From contig CAJIZA010000005.1 in assembly GCA_905181815.1 (NCBI GenBank), positions 153,176 to 217,175 of the forward strand: a DNA stretch of 64,000 nucleotides. Reading direction: 5' to 3'. Below, piece after piece: positions 9,028 through 18,850 of the stretch (position 1 is its first letter; the number at the start of each line of letters is the position of its first letter). The notes below the pieces were generated by a model. That model made no database searches, was not told the origin of the DNA, and worked only from the letters and a program-made list of their open reading frames with translations. The stretch is from an uncultured Planktomarina sp. (GTDB lineage Bacteria > Pseudomonadota > Alphaproteobacteria > Rhodobacterales > Rhodobacteraceae). The position numbers were made by a program, and so were the translations under genes.

Positions 9028-10650
9028 ATGACCAAAGAACGCCTATATGTCTATGACACCACCCTAAGGGATGGGCAGCAGACGCAGGGGGTGCAATTTT
9101 CACTTGCGGAAAAACAGCAAATCGCAGCAACCTTAGACGCGCTCGGCGTTGATTATATCGAGGGCGGGTGGCCAGGGGCCAACCCGATCGACAGCGCCTG
9201 GTTCGACAGCCAACCCAAACTCCGCGCTACCTTCACAGCCTTTGGCATGACCAAACGCGCTGGACATTCGGCCGAGAATGACGCAGCGCTCAATGCTGTG
9301 GTCAATGCCAATACATCTGCGGTATGCCTTGTCGGTAAAACCCATGATTTTCATGTTGAAACCGCGCTTGGCATCGCCTTGGACGAAAATATTGAGAACA
9401 TCACGCGCTCAATAGAGCATCTCGTACGTCAAGGCCGGGAAGCCCTGTTTGATGCGGAGCATTTCTTTGACGGCTATAAGGCCAATCCAGACTATGCACG
9501 TGCCTGCATTCATGCCGCCTTTGCAGCAGGCGCACGCTGGATCGTTCTATGCGACACCAATGGGGGCGCCTTGCCGGCCGAGGTCGGACAAATCGTGCAG
9601 GAGGTCATCGCCGCTGGACTACCAGGTGATCATTTGGGCATTCACACCCATAATGATACGGAAAATGCTGTCGCCAATACCCTGGCTGCCATTGATGCAG
9701 GGGCACGGCACATTCAAGGCACGCTAAACGGGTTGGGCGAGCGGTGCGGCAATGCCAACCTCACCTCGCTTCTGCCAATCCTAAAGCTTAAAGAGCCCTA
9801 TCGGTCAAGATATGCGATCGGCATCACCGATGCGGATTTGCGGGACTTAAAACGCGCCTCGCGGGTGCTCGACGATATTCTCAACCGAATACCGGCGCCG
9901 CAGGCCGCATTTGTCGGAGCCAGCGCATTTGTGCATAAGGCCGGCCTGCATGCCAGCGCCATCCTCAAGAACCCTGTCACCTATGAACATATCGACCCTG
10001 CGTTGGTCGGCAATCAACGCGACATCCCCATGTCGAACCAAGCCGGGCAATCCAACCTACGCAAACGCCTCAAAGAGGCCAATTTGATCGTTGAAAGAGA
10101 CGATCCGGCACTGGGGCGTATTTTGGAACTAGTCAAAGAGCGCGAAGCACAGGGATATTCCTACGACACTGCCCAAGCCAGTTTCGAGCTGTTGGCGCGG
10201 CGAGAATTGGGGCTCTGTCCAGATTTTTTTGAAGTCAAACGCTATAAAGTCTCAGTGGAGCGGCGCAAAAATAAATACAATCGGATGGTCTCTTTATCAG
10301 AGGCATTTGTTGTGGTGCGTATTGACGGCGAAAAGAAAATGTCCGTCAGCGAGTCGATGGATGAACTGGGCAATGACCGCGGCCCTGTGAATGCGCTATC
10401 CAAGGCTCTGGCCAAAGACCTTGGCCCCTATCAGGCGATGATCGATGATATGAATTTGACGGATTATAAGGTGCGCATCACCCAAGGTGGCACAGAGGCG
10501 GTGACGCGCGTGGTGATCGACTGCGAAGACAGCAAAGGGCGCAGCTGGGCCACCGTCGGCGTTTCTGCCAATATCGTTGACGCCAGCTTTGAGGCCTTGT
10601 TGGATGCAGTCAATTGGAAGTTAATTCGCGACACAGCCCCTCCCGCATAG
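9028..10650 (+). CDS. cimA: (R)-citramalate synthase
   Basis: Condenses pyruvate and acetyl-CoA to (R)-citramalate, the first step of the threonine-independent isoleucine route. The catalytic DTTLRDGQQTQGV starts at residue 9, the metal site GIHTHNDTENAVANT lies mid-protein, and a LeuA-type regulatory domain (RYKVSVERRKNKYNRM to the end) is present. The frame opens at 8992, but homologues start at 9028, preceded by GGAG. The protein is 540 residues. The distantly related isopropylmalate synthase is less likely because the long C-terminal form and the TQGV variant fit CimA. Branched-chain exporter genes azlCD follow directly. Confidence 0.88.
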   Translation: MTKERLYVYDTTLRDGQQTQGVQFSLAEKQQIAATLDALGVDYIEGGWPGANPIDSAWFDSQPKLRATFTAFGMTKRAGHSAENDAALNAVVNANTSAVCLVGKTHDFHVETALGIALDENIENITRSIEHLVRQGREALFDAEHFFDGYKANPDYARACIHAAFAAGARWIVLCDTNGGALPAEVGQIVQEVIAAGLPGDHLGIHTHNDTENAVANTLAAIDAGARHIQGTLNGLGERCGNANLTSLLPILKLKEPYRSRYAIGITDADLRDLKRASRVLDDILNRIPAPQAAFVGASAFVHKAGLHASAILKNPVTYEHIDPALVGNQRDIPMSNQAGQSNLRKRLKEANLIVERDDPALGRILELVKEREAQGYSYDTAQASFELLARRELGLCPDFFEVKRYKVSVERRKNKYNRMVSLSEAFVVVRIDGEKKMSVSESMDELGNDRGPVNALSKALAKDLGPYQAMIDDMNLTDYKVRITQGGTEAVTRVVIDCEDSKGRSWATVGVSANIVDASFEALLDAVNWKLIRDTAPPA

Positions 10651-10713
10651 GGCAGACGGGCCCCTCTGCTGCGCTCCATCGCAAACCGATCCTGCAAAAA
10701 GGCTGACCTCATA

Positions 10714-11418
10714 ATGCGCTCTGTAGAAAGATCTGCTTTTTGGACCGGGGTTGTGGATGTTTTGCCCTTCATTGTCATGGTCGTGCCATTCGCCACATTG
10801 TTTGGAGTTGTGGCTATTGAAGCCGGATTGAGTTTGGCTCAAACCTTGAGCTTCTCCGTTCTTGTCATCGCTGGTGCCTCGCAATTTGCGGCGCTGCAGT
10901 TGATGCTCGACAATGCCGCCATTGGCTTCATTCTCGCAGCCGCCCTGGCGGTCAATCTACGGATGGCCATGTATTCCGCCGCTTTGGCACCCCATTTGGG
11001 CGGCGCGCCTCTGCTGCAGCGGGCCTTCATTGGGTATTTAAACTTTGATCACAGCTATGTGCTCGCTGTAGCCAAATACGAAGACCAACCAGACATGCCC
11101 CTGCCGTCACGGGTAGCGTATTTCTCAGGGGTCTCGCTCACCATTGCACCTCTGTGGTGCCTGTTCACTTATATCGGCGCAGAGATCGGTGCTTGGATAC
11201 CCAGCAATTGGGAGGTGTCCTTCGTTGTGCCGTTGGCGTTTTTGTCCACTGTGGCTCCAATGCTGAAATCGCCAGCCCATATCGCCGCCGCCGGGGTGTC
11301 AATTGTTTTAGCCCTGGCGCTCGCTGGCCTGCCGTCGGGAAGCGGGCTCTTGATTGCAGCCCTCTGCGCCATGATTACCGGGGTCGTCGTAGAAACACTG
11401 TTGGAGCGCAGCTCATGA
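10714..11418 (+). CDS. azlC: AzlC-family branched-chain amino acid exporter, large subunit
   Basis: A 234-residue membrane protein of the AzlC family with about six hydrophobic segments and the family features GASQFAALQLM and LRMAMYSAALAPHLG. With AzlD it forms a two-component exporter for branched-chain amino acids or analogues. The stop overlaps the azlD start (ATGA). Its place after cimA suggests a link with isoleucine metabolism. Confidence 0.87.
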   Translation: MRSVERSAFWTGVVDVLPFIVMVVPFATLFGVVAIEAGLSLAQTLSFSVLVIAGASQFAALQLMLDNAAIGFILAAALAVNLRMAMYSAALAPHLGGAPLLQRAFIGYLNFDHSYVLAVAKYEDQPDMPLPSRVAYFSGVSLTIAPLWCLFTYIGAEIGAWIPSNWEVSFVVPLAFLSTVAPMLKSPAHIAAAGVSIVLALALAGLPSGSGLLIAALCAMITGVVVETLLERSS

Positions 11419-11747
11419 ATTACTCGCAATTTGAAATCTGGCTGATTATTGCACTCATAGCAGTCGGTACATTTGCGATTCGCTTCTCGTTTCTCGGATT
11501 GATCGGTTCAAAGCGCATGGCGCCTGTGATTGAGCGGACGCTCCGCTTCACCCCGGTCGCCGTCCTCCCGGGCATGGTGGCACCTCTCGTACTCTGGCCA
11601 ACCGATGCCGCCGATGGGGTCACCCTGTTGCACCTCGCCGCTGCAAGCGCTGCCGTTGGCACGGCCTATCTGACCCGTAAGGTCATTTGGGGCATGTTGG
11701 CGGGCCTCGGCGTGTTCTTTGCTCCAGTGATATTCGCCTTGCTCTAA
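11415..11747 (+). CDS. azlD: AzlD-family branched-chain amino acid exporter, small subunit
   Basis: A 110-residue protein with three to four membrane helices and the AzlD-typical segment FTPVAVLPGMVAPLVLWP. The ATG at 11415 overlaps the azlC stop, so the two are translationally coupled. It is the partner of AzlC. Confidence 0.87.
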   Translation: MNYSQFEIWLIIALIAVGTFAIRFSFLGLIGSKRMAPVIERTLRFTPVAVLPGMVAPLVLWPTDAADGVTLLHLAAASAAVGTAYLTRKVIWGMLAGLGVFFAPVIFALL

Positions 11748-11766
11748 GACCGGTTCAATCCAGCCC

Positions 11767-12573
11767 TCAAGCGTCCCGTTCCAAGATCCATTCCACCTCT
11801 GGCGCCGCTACAAATCGCCACTTGCGCAGCGGCCCAGCCATGACGTTGAGATAATACATTTCAAAGCCATGTGGCGTACCGCAGGGGTGATGGCCACGCG
11901 GCACACAGACCACATCCCCATCTTTGACCGCCATTGTCTCATCCAATTGCCCATCATCCGTATAGACACGCTGAACCCCAAAGCCCGAAGCAGGATTGAG
12001 CCGATGATAATAGGTCTCCTCAAGATAGGTGATCCGCGGATAATCATCTTCATCGTGGCGATGGCTGGGATAAGAGGACCAATGTCCCGGCGGTGTGAAC
12101 ACCTCCGTCACCAGCAAACTGTCGCAGTAATCTTCGTTTTCCATCGCTATATTGTTGATGTAACGGGTATTCACCCCCTTGCCCCGCTCTGTCAGCGTGA
12201 TGCCCTCTGGCCCGATGCGCCGCGCCGCATGACCACCTTTGCCCGGCGCTGTGCACAGAGCAATGACACAATCGGTCTCGGCAACAGCCGCCCAGTCGGT
12301 GTCATTGGGCAGATAAAGACAATGAGGCGGCGTCTTTTCAAACACGGACATCCGCGCGCCCAAGACCCCCCAATTCTGCCCCCCACCAGAGATTCGTGCC
12401 TTACCTTCCACCATCACCAAAATAACTTCGCGATCCCCCGTCAGCTCCGCCGCGTGTTCGCCGGCGCGCAAATGATAGAGCGAAAAGCCGACATAGCGCC
12501 AACCAGCAGATTGCGGCGTAATTTCATGCACCTTTCCATGGGTGCCAAAAGGTTTTTTGAGCAGATCGGACAT
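11767..12573 (-). CDS. iolB: 5-deoxy-glucuronate isomerase
   Basis: A 268-residue cupin enzyme of myo-inositol catabolism (5-deoxyglucuronate to 2-deoxy-5-keto-gluconate). Metal-site features are SYPSHRHDEDDYP and, in the second cupin motif, PRGHHPCGTPHGFEMYYLNVMAG, as in IolB. The start at 12573 (MSDLLKKPFG) is preceded by GAGGGG; a GTG four codons upstream is possible. No other iol gene is nearby, which is unusual because iolB normally sits in an inositol operon. Confidence 0.88.
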   Translation of the reverse strand: MSDLLKKPFGTHGKVHEITPQSAGWRYVGFSLYHLRAGEHAAELTGDREVILVMVEGKARISGGGQNWGVLGARMSVFEKTPPHCLYLPNDTDWAAVAETDCVIALCTAPGKGGHAARRIGPEGITLTERGKGVNTRYINNIAMENEDYCDSLLVTEVFTPPGHWSSYPSHRHDEDDYPRITYLEETYYHRLNPASGFGVQRVYTDDGQLDETMAVKDGDVVCVPRGHHPCGTPHGFEMYYLNVMAGPLRKWRFVAAPEVEWILERDA

Positions 12574-12679
12574 CGCACCCCTCACAGGTTGAACTTTCCA
12601 CAGTAATAACCAACTGCAGGCGTGCCATCAATCACCCCGTGCAACGCACAACCGGGCGCCGCATCAGCCCAGCTTGTCC

Positions 12680-13900
12680 TCATCCGAGCAACCGCATCAA
12701 TCGCGCCTTGTGATCGATACTGCGCCGGCCGTTCAAATGATCTGAAAGATCCTGTAAGCTGCCAAGATTGTGACAGGCCACAAGTGAGGACACATGTGGC
12801 AGCATGGCTTTGATGCCAGCGGCCTGCGGCGAGAATTGCTCCCAGCGCAACAAGGGATTAAGCCAAATCAACTCCCGTGCGTGCAACGCCAGACGGGAAA
12901 TTTCTCCTTCAAGCGCCACAAGATCCGACCGCTCGAGACCATCACTGATGAGCAAAACCACCGCTGGTGTTGACAGAACCCGCCGGGCCCAGTCACGATT
13001 GAACGTCCCAAGGCTTTCGGAAATGCGGGTACCCCCCTCCCAATCCTGCACATGTTGTCCGATCGCCGCCAGCGCAGCATCAGGGTCTTTAATGGTCAGC
13101 TGACGCGAAATATTGTGTAGCTGAGTGCCGAAAGTGAACGCATGCACTGCGGCCCAGTCCGATCCACGCGCCTGCGCGCAGGAATGGACAAAATGCATCA
13201 TCATCCGGCTGTATCGGGTCATGGAGCCAGAAATATCACATAGCACCACGAGATTGAGCTGTCGGGGCTTTGCCCGCTGCGTCGGCAAAGTGAAGATTTC
13301 ACCGCCGCTGCGCCGGGCCTGTTGCAGCGCTTTTCGCCGGTCAATCCGAAAGGCCCGAGCCGCCGGCTCAAAACGCCGCCCCGCCAGTTGTGGCAGATCC
13401 AACCGCAGGCTTCGAATAGCCTGTTCGGCATGTCGAATTTCCGCGGCATTCATCGCCTCAAAATCTTTTTGCATCAGTTTTTCCACATCTGAATGAGAAA
13501 ACTGCGCGTCCATTTCCAATAGCTCTTGAGGGGGCGCATCGCGCGGCTTTCCTCCACCTGCCGCCATCGCCTCAGCGGCCCTATTCTGCGCAGGTTTCAT
13601 GGGTTTCTCAACCGGAGGTGCCGTGATCACGGGCAACAGGTTCGTGATCATATTTTCCAAAAAATCAGGATCGCGCCAGAACATCGCGAAAACTTGATCA
13701 AATATCAGCAGATGCTCTGGCCGGGTTACAATCATCGCCCGTAGGGTGGTGTGAAAATCCTGCCGCTTAGTGAAGCCAACTAGCTGCACCGCCCTCAGCG
13801 TCTCAAGAATTTGCGCCGTTCCGACCGGCACTCCAGCTCTGCGCAAGGCGCGGCCAAAATAGACAATATTGTCCGGCAATCTCCCTGCGGCATCTGCCAT
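12680..13900 (-). CDS. coxE: CoxE-like von Willebrand factor A protein
   Basis: A 406-residue protein with a C-terminal VWA domain whose metal-ion-dependent adhesion site reads LCDISGSMTRYS (DxSxS), near residues 217-228. In carboxydotrophs CoxE works with the AAA ATPase CoxD in maturing the Cu-Mo active site of CO dehydrogenase or related hydroxylases. The N-terminal half is charged and has no membrane segment. The start overlaps the coxD stop by one base, so they are coupled. Confidence 0.87.
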   Translation of the reverse strand: MADAAGRLPDNIVYFGRALRRAGVPVGTAQILETLRAVQLVGFTKRQDFHTTLRAMIVTRPEHLLIFDQVFAMFWRDPDFLENMITNLLPVITAPPVEKPMKPAQNRAAEAMAAGGGKPRDAPPQELLEMDAQFSHSDVEKLMQKDFEAMNAAEIRHAEQAIRSLRLDLPQLAGRRFEPAARAFRIDRRKALQQARRSGGEIFTLPTQRAKPRQLNLVVLCDISGSMTRYSRMMMHFVHSCAQARGSDWAAVHAFTFGTQLHNISRQLTIKDPDAALAAIGQHVQDWEGGTRISESLGTFNRDWARRVLSTPAVVLLISDGLERSDLVALEGEISRLALHARELIWLNPLLRWEQFSPQAAGIKAMLPHVSSLVACHNLGSLQDLSDHLNGRRSIDHKARLMRLLG

Positions 13901-14784
13901 TACAGCGCCTGCATATCTTGCCTAATCTGCTCCAAAATACGCGTCGCAGGCCCTCCAGTGATCTTGGCAATGTCATCTTGATATTTTAGCACGGCGCCAA
14001 TGGTGTCTGTGATCACATCAGGTGATAGAGCCACAACATCCAGCGCCACCAGACATTTGGCCCAATCCAACGTCTCCGCCAGTCCTGGCCGTTTGAACAG
14101 CTCTTCCTCACGAAGCTTTTGGATAAAAGCCACCACCTCACGGCTCAAATGGGCGTTCACCTCTGGCAGGCGGGCACGCAAGATTTCCATCTCACGCTCG
14201 AACACCGGATAATCGACCCAGTGATAAAGACAGCGGCGCTTCAACGCGTCATGCACCTCACGCGTGCGGTTAGAGGTCAAAATCACAATCGGCGGCTCTG
14301 GAGCTTTAATCACGCCCAACTCTGGCACGGTGACTTGGAAATCGGATAACGCCTCCAGCAAGAATGCCTCAAAAGGCGCATCAGTTCGGTCAATTTCGTC
14401 AATCAGCAACACCGGCGGACCGGCGGTATGCGGCTCAACCGCCTGCAACAAGGCGCGTTTAATGAGGTATTTTTCTGAATATATATCAGCCTGCTCCACT
14501 CCATTGCGCATAGCCAGCATTTGGCCGGCGAAATTCCATTCATAGACCGAACTGCTGGCGTCTAGCCCTTCATAGCATTGCAAACGGATCAAATCTCGCC
14601 TGAGGCCTTTGGCTATTACCTTGGCCAGTTCTGTTTTGCCAACTCCTGCTTCCCCTTCCAAAAAAATTGGCCGGTTGAGCGTAAGGGAGAGAAAGGTCAG
14701 CGTCGACAAAGCACGATCTGCCACATAGCCCTCAGAAGCGAGCAGAGCGGTGGTTGCGTCAATAGACTGCGGCAATTTTTGCAC
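13900..14784 (-). CDS. coxD: MoxR-type AAA+ ATPase CoxD
   Basis: An AAA+ ATPase of the MoxR group with Walker A GEAGVGKTELAK, Walker B VLLIDEIDRTD and sensor 1 ILTSNRTRE. CoxD is thought to unfold or insert metal into the apo-hydroxylase. The frame is open to a TTG at 14814, but that codon lies inside the coxM-coxD hairpin. A GTG at 14784 (MQKLPQSIDATTALL) with AGGG upstream better matches family N-termini. It sits directly before coxE and after coxM. Confidence 0.85.
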   Translation of the reverse strand: MQKLPQSIDATTALLASEGYVADRALSTLTFLSLTLNRPIFLEGEAGVGKTELAKVIAKGLRRDLIRLQCYEGLDASSSVYEWNFAGQMLAMRNGVEQADIYSEKYLIKRALLQAVEPHTAGPPVLLIDEIDRTDAPFEAFLLEALSDFQVTVPELGVIKAPEPPIVILTSNRTREVHDALKRRCLYHWVDYPVFEREMEILRARLPEVNAHLSREVVAFIQKLREEELFKRPGLAETLDWAKCLVALDVVALSPDVITDTIGAVLKYQDDIAKITGGPATRILEQIRQDMQAL

Positions 14785-14805
14785 GATATCTGCCCTATAA
14801 ATTGG

Positions 14806-14837
14806 AAACACCAACCCCGAAACTGGGGCTGGTGTTT
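14806..14837 (-). terminator. Hairpin between coxM and coxD
   Basis: AAACACCAACCCC (14806-14818) and GGGGCTGGTGTTT (14825-14837) form a 13-bp stem with one mismatch and a 6-base loop. It lies 17 bp after the coxM stop. With no long T-run it may be an attenuator or RNA-stability element separating the structural (SLM) from the maturation (DE) genes. Confidence 0.6.
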
Positions 14838-14853
14838 AAGGTGTGTGGAAGAT

Positions 14854-15645
14854 TTAGCCCAAAGCGCGTTTGGTCATGACCTTGATCAAATTAGCGCGAT
14901 ATTCCGCATTACCGTGAAGATCAGACAAAAGCCCGTCCGATGATATCTCTACTCCATCGACCGCAGAGGCAGACCAATCCGCACTCAAGGCCGCTTCCAG
15001 TCCGCCGTGACGATGCACCCCATCTTCGCTCGCGCCAGTCACAGCCACACGTACGGTGCCATCAGCTGACTTGGCCACAAACACCCCAGCCATTGCATAG
15101 CGCGATGCCGGATTAGGAAATTTACCATAACCCCCTTGGGTCGGCGCTGTGAAGCTAATGGCGGTAATGATCTCATGGTCTTCTAATGCTGTTGTGAACA
15201 TGCCCTCGAAATAGTCATCAGCAGCAATCTCACGTAAACTGGTGCGGATACGCGCATTCAAGGCCAAAACCGCTGCGGGGTAATCAGCCGCCGGATCATT
15301 ATTAGCCAAAGATCCACCTATCGTGCCACGATGCCGCACTGACGGATCGCCAATATTCGCCGCCAATTGGGAAATCGATGGACATAGCGCCGCGAGGGCG
15401 GCGTGTCCTGCTACCTCCGCATGGGTTACCATCGCACCAATTGTGACCTGATCGCCCGAAATATTGATCCCGCGCAGATCCGCGGCACCACTTAGATCAA
15501 TAACATCTGTTGGATCAGCCAGTCGTTGCTTCATGGTTGGGATCAAGGTTTGCCCCCCAGCCAAGATCTTTCCATCCTCAGATGCGTTCAAAAGGGCGGC
15601 AGCTTCCTGCGCTGTGGCCGCTTTATGAAAATTTGTCTCATACAT
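14854..15645 (-). CDS. coxM: Cox-type FAD-binding subunit (CoxM)
   Basis: A 263-residue flavoprotein subunit of the molybdenum hydroxylase family. FAD-binding motifs are AGGQTLIPTMKQRLADP near residue 31 and TIGGSLANNDPAADYP near residue 109. It passes electrons from the Fe-S subunit to the acceptor. The gene is 12 bp downstream of coxL and is the third structural gene in the order S-L-M typical of form II loci. Confidence 0.88.
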   Translation of the reverse strand: MYETNFHKAATAQEAAALLNASEDGKILAGGQTLIPTMKQRLADPTDVIDLSGAADLRGINISGDQVTIGAMVTHAEVAGHAALAALCPSISQLAANIGDPSVRHRGTIGGSLANNDPAADYPAAVLALNARIRTSLREIAADDYFEGMFTTALEDHEIITAISFTAPTQGGYGKFPNPASRYAMAGVFVAKSADGTVRVAVTGASEDGVHRHGGLEAALSADWSASAVDGVEISSDGLLSDLHGNAEYRANLIKVMTKRALG

Positions 15646-15657
15646 CGTACAAACTCC

Positions 15658-18018
15658 TTATTCAGCTGCTAGTTTTTGGCTTACGTCCTGCAATGCGGCC
15701 CAGACCGCAGCGGGAGTGGCAGGCATAGAAAGATTGTTATTGCCAATGGCGTCCGTGATGGCGTTAATCACCGCCGGTGGCGAGCCAATCGCTCCCGCTT
15801 CCCCACAGCCCTTCATCCCAAGCGGGTTTCCGGGACAGGTGGTCGAGGCATGATGCACAGAGTAGTTCGGCAAATCATCAGCGCGTGGCATGGCGTAATC
15901 CATATAGCTGGCAGAGAGCTGCTGACCGGCCGCGTCGTAGACAACATTTTCAAGCATTGCCTGGCCAATACCCTGCGCAATACCACCATGTACTTGTCCT
16001 TCCACAATCATCGGGTTGATGATGGTGCCAAAGTCATCGGAGGCAACAAATTGCACAACATCTGTGACTCCAGTTTCTGGATCCACTTCGACCTCACAAA
16101 TGTAGCAGCCTGCAGGGAAGGTGAAATTCGTCGGATCGTAAAACGCGCTTTCCTTTAGACCCGGTTCCATACCTTCTGGGATGTTGTGAGCAGTATAGGC
16201 CGCAAGACCGACCTCATGCCACAGCATCTGTTTGTCAGTACCAGCCACTTTGACGGCCCCACCCTCTATAACGATATCATCCTCACCTGCTTCAAGCACA
16301 TGCGCGGCGATCTTCTTGACCTTAGCTTCCACTTTATCCATCGCTTTGACAATTGCGGACATGCCTACAGCACCGGATCGGGAGCCATAAGTACCCATAC
16401 CAAATTGCACTTTATCGGTGTCGCCATGAACAATCTGGATGTTTTCCGTCGGCAAATCAAAACGCTCCGCCACAATCTGCGCGAATGTGGTTTCATGTCC
16501 TTGCCCATGGCTGTGAGAGCCAGTGAGAATTTCGATCGTACCCACGGGATTGACTCGGACTTCAGCACTTTCCCAGAGGCCCACGCCAGCCCCGAGACTT
16601 CCCACTGCCGCTGACGGCGCAATACCACAAGCTTCTATGTAATTTGAGTAGCCCATACCCCGCAGTTTACCACGGCGGGCCGCCTCGGCTTTACGTGCGC
16701 CAAAGCCCGCCACATCGGCAGCCTCTTGCGCTTGTTTTAGGTTAGCGTCGAAATCACCGCTGTCATAAGCCATTATTACTGGCGTTTGATGCGGGAAGGA
16801 TCGCACAAAATTCTTAGCCCGCAGTTCAGCCGGATCCATACCCATTTCACGCGCAGCCGTTTCCATTATGCGCTCTATCACGTAGCACGCTTCCGGACGC
16901 CCAGCTCCGCGGTAGGCATCCACTGGCACGGTGTTGGTGTAAACCGCCTGAACATCGCAGTAGATATTTGCGATATCATACTGACCTGACAACAACGTCG
17001 CATAAAGATACGTAGGAACGGCTGAACTAAACAAAGACATATATGCGCCAAGATTGGCTTTGGTGTTCACCTTCAAGCCAACAATCTTGCCATCGCTGTC
17101 AAAACCAATTTTCGCAGTTGAAACGTGATCGCGACCGTGGGCATCAGTGAGAAAAGCCTCAGTACGATCGGAGGTCCATTTTACCGAACGGCCCGATTTC
17201 ATTGAGGCCCAAAGACAGGCGATTTCTTCGGGGTAAATGTAGATCTTTGCTCCAAAACCACCACCAACATCGGGAGCAATCACACGCAATTTATGCTCCG
17301 GAGCGACGTTGTAGAATGCCGAGAGCACCAATCGGGCCACATGCGGATTTTGACTGGTGGTATAGAGCGTGTAGTGATCCTCCGCCTCGTTAAAGGTGGC
17401 AATTGCCGACCGAGGCTCTAGAGGGTTGGGCGCCAAACGATTATTGGTGATCTCCATTTCCGTAACATGCGCCGCGGACGCCAAAGCCGCATCGGTTGGC
17501 GATAAATCCCCAATTTCCCAATCAAAGATCAAATTACCCGGCGCATTGTCATGTATTTTTGGCGCGCTTGGCGCCAGGGCGTCAACAGAACCCACCACAA
17601 CGGGCAGCTCTTCATATGTGACAACCACCACCTCAGCAGCCAATTTTGCCTGTGCTTTACTATCCGCCACAACAATGGCGACAGCGTCGCCCACGTAGCG
17701 CACTTTCTCCGTGGCCAAAGCCGACCAAGCGCCCATATTCATTGGGCTTCCATCTTTGGACGTAACGCCCCAGCCGCAGATGATGTTGCCAATGCCATCT
17801 GCTACCAATTCCGGACCAGTCAAAACAATTTCAACCCCCTCCATCGCCAAAGCCGCTGAGGCGTCCACCGAGACAATCCGCGCATGGGCATGAGGACTAC
17901 GAACAAAGGCGGCATAGGCCTGATTTGGTTCGATGATATCGTCGGTGTAACGGCCTTTTCCGGTGATAAATCTTTTGTCTTCCTTGCGCAATACTCGCGC
18001 TCCAATTCCTTCTGACAT
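15658..18018 (-). CDS. coxL: Form II CoxL-type molybdopterin hydroxylase large subunit
   Basis: A 786-residue molybdenum-binding catalytic subunit of the xanthine oxidase family. The active-site loop near residue 370 reads AYRGAGR, the form II signature, not the AYxCSFR of proven CO dehydrogenase (form I). Other cofactor segments are GGGFGAKIYIYPEE and the C-terminal GCGEAGAIGSPPAVINAI with the catalytic glutamate. Form II enzymes have been linked to CO oxidation, but many may act on aldehydes or N-heterocycles, so the substrate is uncertain. It lies between coxS and coxM with gaps of about 12 bp. Confidence 0.88.
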   Translation of the reverse strand: MSEGIGARVLRKEDKRFITGKGRYTDDIIEPNQAYAAFVRSPHAHARIVSVDASAALAMEGVEIVLTGPELVADGIGNIICGWGVTSKDGSPMNMGAWSALATEKVRYVGDAVAIVVADSKAQAKLAAEVVVVTYEELPVVVGSVDALAPSAPKIHDNAPGNLIFDWEIGDLSPTDAALASAAHVTEMEITNNRLAPNPLEPRSAIATFNEAEDHYTLYTTSQNPHVARLVLSAFYNVAPEHKLRVIAPDVGGGFGAKIYIYPEEIACLWASMKSGRSVKWTSDRTEAFLTDAHGRDHVSTAKIGFDSDGKIVGLKVNTKANLGAYMSLFSSAVPTYLYATLLSGQYDIANIYCDVQAVYTNTVPVDAYRGAGRPEACYVIERIMETAAREMGMDPAELRAKNFVRSFPHQTPVIMAYDSGDFDANLKQAQEAADVAGFGARKAEAARRGKLRGMGYSNYIEACGIAPSAAVGSLGAGVGLWESAEVRVNPVGTIEILTGSHSHGQGHETTFAQIVAERFDLPTENIQIVHGDTDKVQFGMGTYGSRSGAVGMSAIVKAMDKVEAKVKKIAAHVLEAGEDDIVIEGGAVKVAGTDKQMLWHEVGLAAYTAHNIPEGMEPGLKESAFYDPTNFTFPAGCYICEVEVDPETGVTDVVQFVASDDFGTIINPMIVEGQVHGGIAQGIGQAMLENVVYDAAGQQLSASYMDYAMPRADDLPNYSVHHASTTCPGNPLGMKGCGEAGAIGSPPAVINAITDAIGNNNLSMPATPAAVWAALQDVSQKLAAE

Positions 18019-18029
18019 ATCCCGTCCCC

Positions 18030-18512
18030 CTATACTGACGTCATCTTGGACGCACCGTCCGCGATGGATTTCACGATGTTATGATAGCCGGTGCAGCGGC
18101 AAATATTGCCCTCCAGCTCATGACGGATGCTTTCTTCCGTCAACGTTTTACCTTCTAACTGATAGCGCGCGACCATATCGGTTGCGGTCATGATCATACC
18201 AGGCGTGCAAAATCCGCATTGCAGTCCATGGTTTTCCTTGAACGCCACTTGCATCGGATGCAGGTCATCTTTCGATTTTGCCAAACCTTCCACTGTAGTG
18301 ACCGCCGCCCCTTCGGCACTGGCGGCAAGCATGGTGCAGGATTTCATCGCTTTGCCATCCACGTGAACAACACAGGCGCCACATTGGCTGGTGTCACAAC
18401 CCACATGGGTTCCGGTCAATCGCAAATTATCCCGTATATATTCAACGAGCAAGGTATTGTCGGCAACATCACGAGATACCGATTTTCCGTTCACAGTCAT
18501 CGCAATTTTCAT
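18030..18512 (-). CDS. coxS: Cox-type [2Fe-2S] subunit (CoxS)
   Basis: A 160-residue iron-sulfur subunit. The plant-type [2Fe-2S] cysteines are in [21 protein letters not shown], and the C-terminal cluster is in CGFCTPGMI and [16 protein letters not shown] precedes the ATG. It is the first gene of the coxS-L-M-D-E operon. Confidence 0.9.
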   Translation of the reverse strand: MKIAMTVNGKSVSRDVADNTLLVEYIRDNLRLTGTHVGCDTSQCGACVVHVDGKAMKSCTMLAASAEGAAVTTVEGLAKSKDDLHPMQVAFKENHGLQCGFCTPGMIMTATDMVARYQLEGKTLTEESIRHELEGNICRCTGYHNIVKSIADGASKMTSV

Positions 18513-18850
18513 TCATTTTCTCCCTATTCGTAGTCTTTATTTTAAGCATTTTTATCGTACGCAAAGTCTTTTATTCATGTGTCTCCCACAGCCCCGTCGA
18601 GGTAACCTAGTCGCTAGGCTATTCACAAAAGGCAGGTAACAAAAATCAAGCATAACGCCTCCCATTTTATAACAATGGGTTGGACGTATCAACGTCGAAA
18701 GCTTGTGGAAGAGTTTATTGCATTCGTTTCATTATGCAAGCCGGGACTGACCGAAACCATAGCTGCCGCCACCAATCGTCACTTTTAAATACTAATCCGT
18801 TCCACCAGCCTCTAGGATGTAATGAGGTGCCAAACATGGATGAACCGCGC
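18513..18850. other. Gap upstream of the cox operon
   Basis: These 338 bases hold no gene I can support. They should contain the promoter of the leftward cox operon and the 3' end signals of the photolyase-like gene. An inverted repeat CCTAGTCGCTAGG near 18608 could be a regulator site, but there is no independent support. Confidence 0.3.

Noticed and set aside
15658-18018. Calling the Cox enzyme a true carbon monoxide dehydrogenase
   Set aside because: The active-site loop is the form II AYRGAGR and lacks the cysteine of form I enzymes, so CO as the substrate is not secure.
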